NCBI GenBank assembly: GCA_964446775.1
Contig: CAYURA010000037.1
Coordinates: 1-7,000, forward strand
From: GCA-002841655 sp964446775
GTDB lineage: Bacteria; Patescibacteriota; Patescibacteriia; Patescibacteriales; UBA12465
Reading direction: 5' to 3'
DNA: 7,000 nt
A model generated the notes under the pieces. The model was given only the letters and a program-made list of their open reading frames with translations, was not told the DNA's origin and ran no database searches. Shown here piece by piece: positions 5,455 to 7,000 of this stretch (position 1 is the first letter of the stretch; each line of letters begins with the position of its first letter). Both the position numbers and the translations under genes were made by a program.

Positions 5455-5462
5455 TTATCTTC

Positions 5463-6071
5463 ATGAGTGCAAAATTATTAAAAAAATTTAAAGATCGCCA
5501 AGTTTTAGAGCAACTAAAGAAAAAAGATAAAGATGCTTTTATTAAAGTCTATGATGAATATGCTGAAGATATCTATCGCTTTATCTATTTTAAGGTTGCT
5601 AAAGAAACAGATGCTCAGGACTTAAGTTCCTTAGTCTTTTTGAAAGCGTGGCATCATATTCAAGCTAATACATTAGTTGATAGTAAGACGCTGAGAGCTT
5701 TGGTTTATAAAATTGCTCGTAATGCAGTAATTGATCACTATCGTGAAGCTAGTGTTAAATTAGAGCTATCATTAGATGATGATAATAATCCAATTGAGAT
5801 AGTTGATGATAGTCAAGATTTGGCAACAAAATTGGATCGAGCTAATGATTTGGCTTTATTAAAAAAACAATTACCACTACTGAAAGAAGAATATCGAGAA
5901 ATAATTGTCTTACGTTTCGTTAGTGATTTAAGTTTGGAAGAGATAGCGGATGTTACGGCTAAAAGCCGTGGTAATGTCCGAGTGATTCTTCATCGTGCTT
6001 TAGCTGCTCTTAAGGGGATGATAGAGGAAGAAATGGCTAAGAAGACGAATTTTAAAGATAAGAAGAATTAA
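5463..6071 (+). CDS. RNA polymerase sigma-70 family (ECF-like) sigma factor
   Basis: This is a 202-residue sigma factor that would direct RNA polymerase to a set of promoters. Region 2 spans about residues 24-95: DAFIKVYDEYAEDIYRFIYF (core-binding 2.1 to 2.2), then AQDLSSLVFLKAWHHI, close to the ECF signature EDLTQEVFLRAW, then LRALVYKIARNAVIDHYR for -10 recognition (2.3 to 2.4). A variable acidic linker (SLDDDNNPIEIVDDSQD) follows. Region 4 covers about 131-186, with the helix-turn-helix LSLEEIADVTAKSRGNVRVI and HRALAALKG contacting the -35. Region 3 is absent, as in ECF sigmas. The tail is lysine-rich (MAKKTNFKDKKN). ATG 5463 follows a stop in the same frame (5442-5444) and no Shine-Dalgarno sequence is present. 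No anti-sigma factor is recognised next to it; the exported protein at 6249 and the divergent lipoprotein are candidate targets by position only. Confidence 0.95.
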   Translation: MSAKLLKKFKDRQVLEQLKKKDKDAFIKVYDEYAEDIYRFIYFKVAKETDAQDLSSLVFLKAWHHIQANTLVDSKTLRALVYKIARNAVIDHYREASVKLELSLDDDNNPIEIVDDSQDLATKLDRANDLALLKKQLPLLKEEYREIIVLRFVSDLSLEEIADVTAKSRGNVRVILHRALAALKGMIEEEMAKKTNFKDKKN

Positions 6072-6090
6072 GAGGGTATTAAGCTGAGCT

Positions 6091-6237
6091 ATGATTAATA
6101 GAAATCAAGCTTTTAAAAAATCAATTCATATTTATTACTTAGAGATTATCATGGTCAAGATAGGAATTAAGAGATATAGAGTTAAAAAAATTAAAAATTT
6201 TAGTTATTTGTTAGAAAATAAATATATATTAACTTAA
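6091..6237 (+). CDS. Doubtful 48-residue basic ORF after the sigma gene
   Basis: ATG 6091 lies 19 bases after the sigma stop, preceded by GAGGG (6072-6076), which at 14 bases is too far for good spacing. The frame reads MINRNQAFKKSIHIYYLEII, then a lysine-rich stretch (VKIGIKRYRVKKIKNF), and ends YILT at TAA 6235-6237. An internal ATG (6151) could start a 28-residue version. It sits where an anti-sigma factor often lies, but it has no membrane helix and no recognised domain. AT-rich composition alone could produce such a frame. Confidence 0.25.
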   Translation: MINRNQAFKKSIHIYYLEIIMVKIGIKRYRVKKIKNFSYLLENKYILT

Positions 6238-6248
6238 TTTAAAAAATT

Positions 6249-7000
6249 ATGCGGGGGACTAAACTAAGATCAATTTTAATCACTTTTTTGACTCTATTAA
6301 TATTTTTTGGCTTTTTCTCAGCGAGTTCGGCCGATATATTATGTTATCAAAATTATGATGCTATTGATCTTTCATTTAATGGGTCAAAAATTAGTGAGGC
6401 ATTAATGTTTTTAATAAGCGAGGACCCTAATTCAGGTCGTTTCACAGTTCACTCTTTGTGTTTGAATGGGGTTTGTATGTCAGATTTTTTTTCAGGTGAC
6501 GTTAGTCAAGTATACTTTAGTGAAGTTCATGATAAGGAAGCGATAGCGGAAGTTCAAAAAATAGTGGCTGAAACCCAAGAGAATATCAATCCAGATTATG
6601 TTTATAATAATAAGGGGCGTAGTGTTCCAAGCCCAAAAAATTTCCATTTTAAAATTGATCTAGAAGCAGTTAAAATAGTAAATGAATCTGAACCATTGCT
6701 AGCTACTATTTCTGAGTCCCAGCTTTATCCTTTTCCAGATATTAATAAGATTCATAACAAATACCCAGATCAGATGGATGCTTTTGAAGAACTTTGTGCT
6801 TATCAACGAATTTTAAGTTATGACTTGTTTACTCATGAACTCAAAGCTTATAATGGCCCAGATCTATTTGATGAAAACTATAATCCCTATACTAGCAATG
6901 AGGTTTATCGAAAGATGCTAGGCTCAGAAACTAAAACAAAGAATCAAGCTAAGATTAAATCCATTAAAGGGCCATTACTTAATAATTTAACAGGACAAAT
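6249..7000 (+). CDS. Exported protein of unknown function, partial
   Basis: The frame is open from ATG 6249 to the window end (250 codons seen, no stop), so the 3' end is missing. The N-terminus is a signal peptide: MRGTKLRS with positive charge, a hydrophobic core (ILITFLTLLIFFGFF, about 9-23), then SASSA with likely cleavage after Ala28. The mature part seen so far has no second membrane segment, is fairly acidic, and contains Cys32, Cys71, Cys76 and Cys183. The SLCLNGVC pair could form a disulphide outside the cytoplasm. Later segments (DKEAIAEVQKIVAETQENIN, MDAFEELCAYQRILSYDL) look helical. I do not recognise a family. It follows the sigma-factor gene by 177 bp on the same strand and may be co-transcribed. 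There is no Shine-Dalgarno sequence. The start is supported by the immediately following signal peptide. Confidence 0.8.
   Translation, partial: MRGTKLRSILITFLTLLIFFGFFSASSADILCYQNYDAIDLSFNGSKISEALMFLISEDPNSGRFTVHSLCLNGVCMSDFFSGDVSQVYFSEVHDKEAIAEVQKIVAETQENINPDYVYNNKGRSVPSPKNFHFKIDLEAVKIVNESEPLLATISESQLYPFPDINKIHNKYPDQMDAFEELCAYQRILSYDLFTHELKAYNGPDLFDENYNPYTSNEVYRKMLGSETKTKNQAKIKSIKGPLLNNLTGQ

Larger units (their letters stand above)
5059..5462. other. 404-bp divergent intergenic region
   Basis: This stretch separates the minus-strand lipoprotein gene from the plus-strand sigma-factor gene. It holds a -10 box for the lipoprotein, a palindrome with tandem T/A-rich repeats (5113-5155), a possible 34-codon leader ORF (5350-5454), a -10 box for the sigma gene and a small hairpin (5436-5448). 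The section 5156-5349 shows no ORF with a credible start site, no tRNA-like structure and no repeat that I can support. Confidence 0.6.

Overview
The window is AT-rich bacterial DNA (roughly 30% GC by eye). It most resembles a genome of the Patescibacteria / Candidate Phyla Radiation, perhaps a Parcubacteria-type lineage. The grounds are the style of the mobile-element genes, a short sigma-70-family factor next to unrecognised exported proteins, heavy use of AAA/ATT/TTA codons, and start codons that mostly lack a Shine-Dalgarno sequence. This placement is an inference, because no phylogenetic marker is present.

Region 1 (1 to about 4340) is a graveyard of mobile and defence genes with one survivor. 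From left to right it holds: IS-end-like repeats (32-120); an ISNCY/rve-type DDE transposase on the minus strand, cut off at its N-terminus and broken by two frameshifts and an amber codon (130-1078); the C-terminal tail of a large serine recombinase on the plus strand, frameshifted once (1078-1633); a HpaII-family restriction endonuclease on the minus strand, killed by an amber codon at codon 9 and a late one-base deletion (1625-2703); its partner C5-cytosine DNA methyltransferase, which is intact (2687-3583); and a NYN/LabA-like (DUF88) nuclease-fold gene on the plus strand with an ochre stop, a frameshift and an internal deletion that removes its catalytic motif (3811-4303). A perfect 15-bp inverted repeat closes the region. 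The transposase and recombinase fragments abut at about 1078, both missing their 5' ends, so a rearrangement appears to have fused two broken elements head to head.

Region 2 (about 4340 to 7000) looks like ordinary resident chromosome. A minus-strand lipoprotein gene with its own terminator (4542-5058) is separated by a roughly 400-bp intergenic stretch from a plus-strand sigma-70-family ECF-like sigma factor (5463-6071). Downstream lie a doubtful 48-codon ORF and an exported protein of unknown function that runs off the window (6249 to beyond 7000). The sigma factor, lipoprotein and exported protein could form a cell-envelope regulatory group, but nothing here proves that.

The main biological reading is a HpaII-like type II restriction-modification module that has lost its nuclease while keeping an apparently functional methyltransferase, surrounded by genes that have all decayed. 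That contrast suggests the solitary methylase is retained for protection or regulation, or that the nuclease was lost recently.
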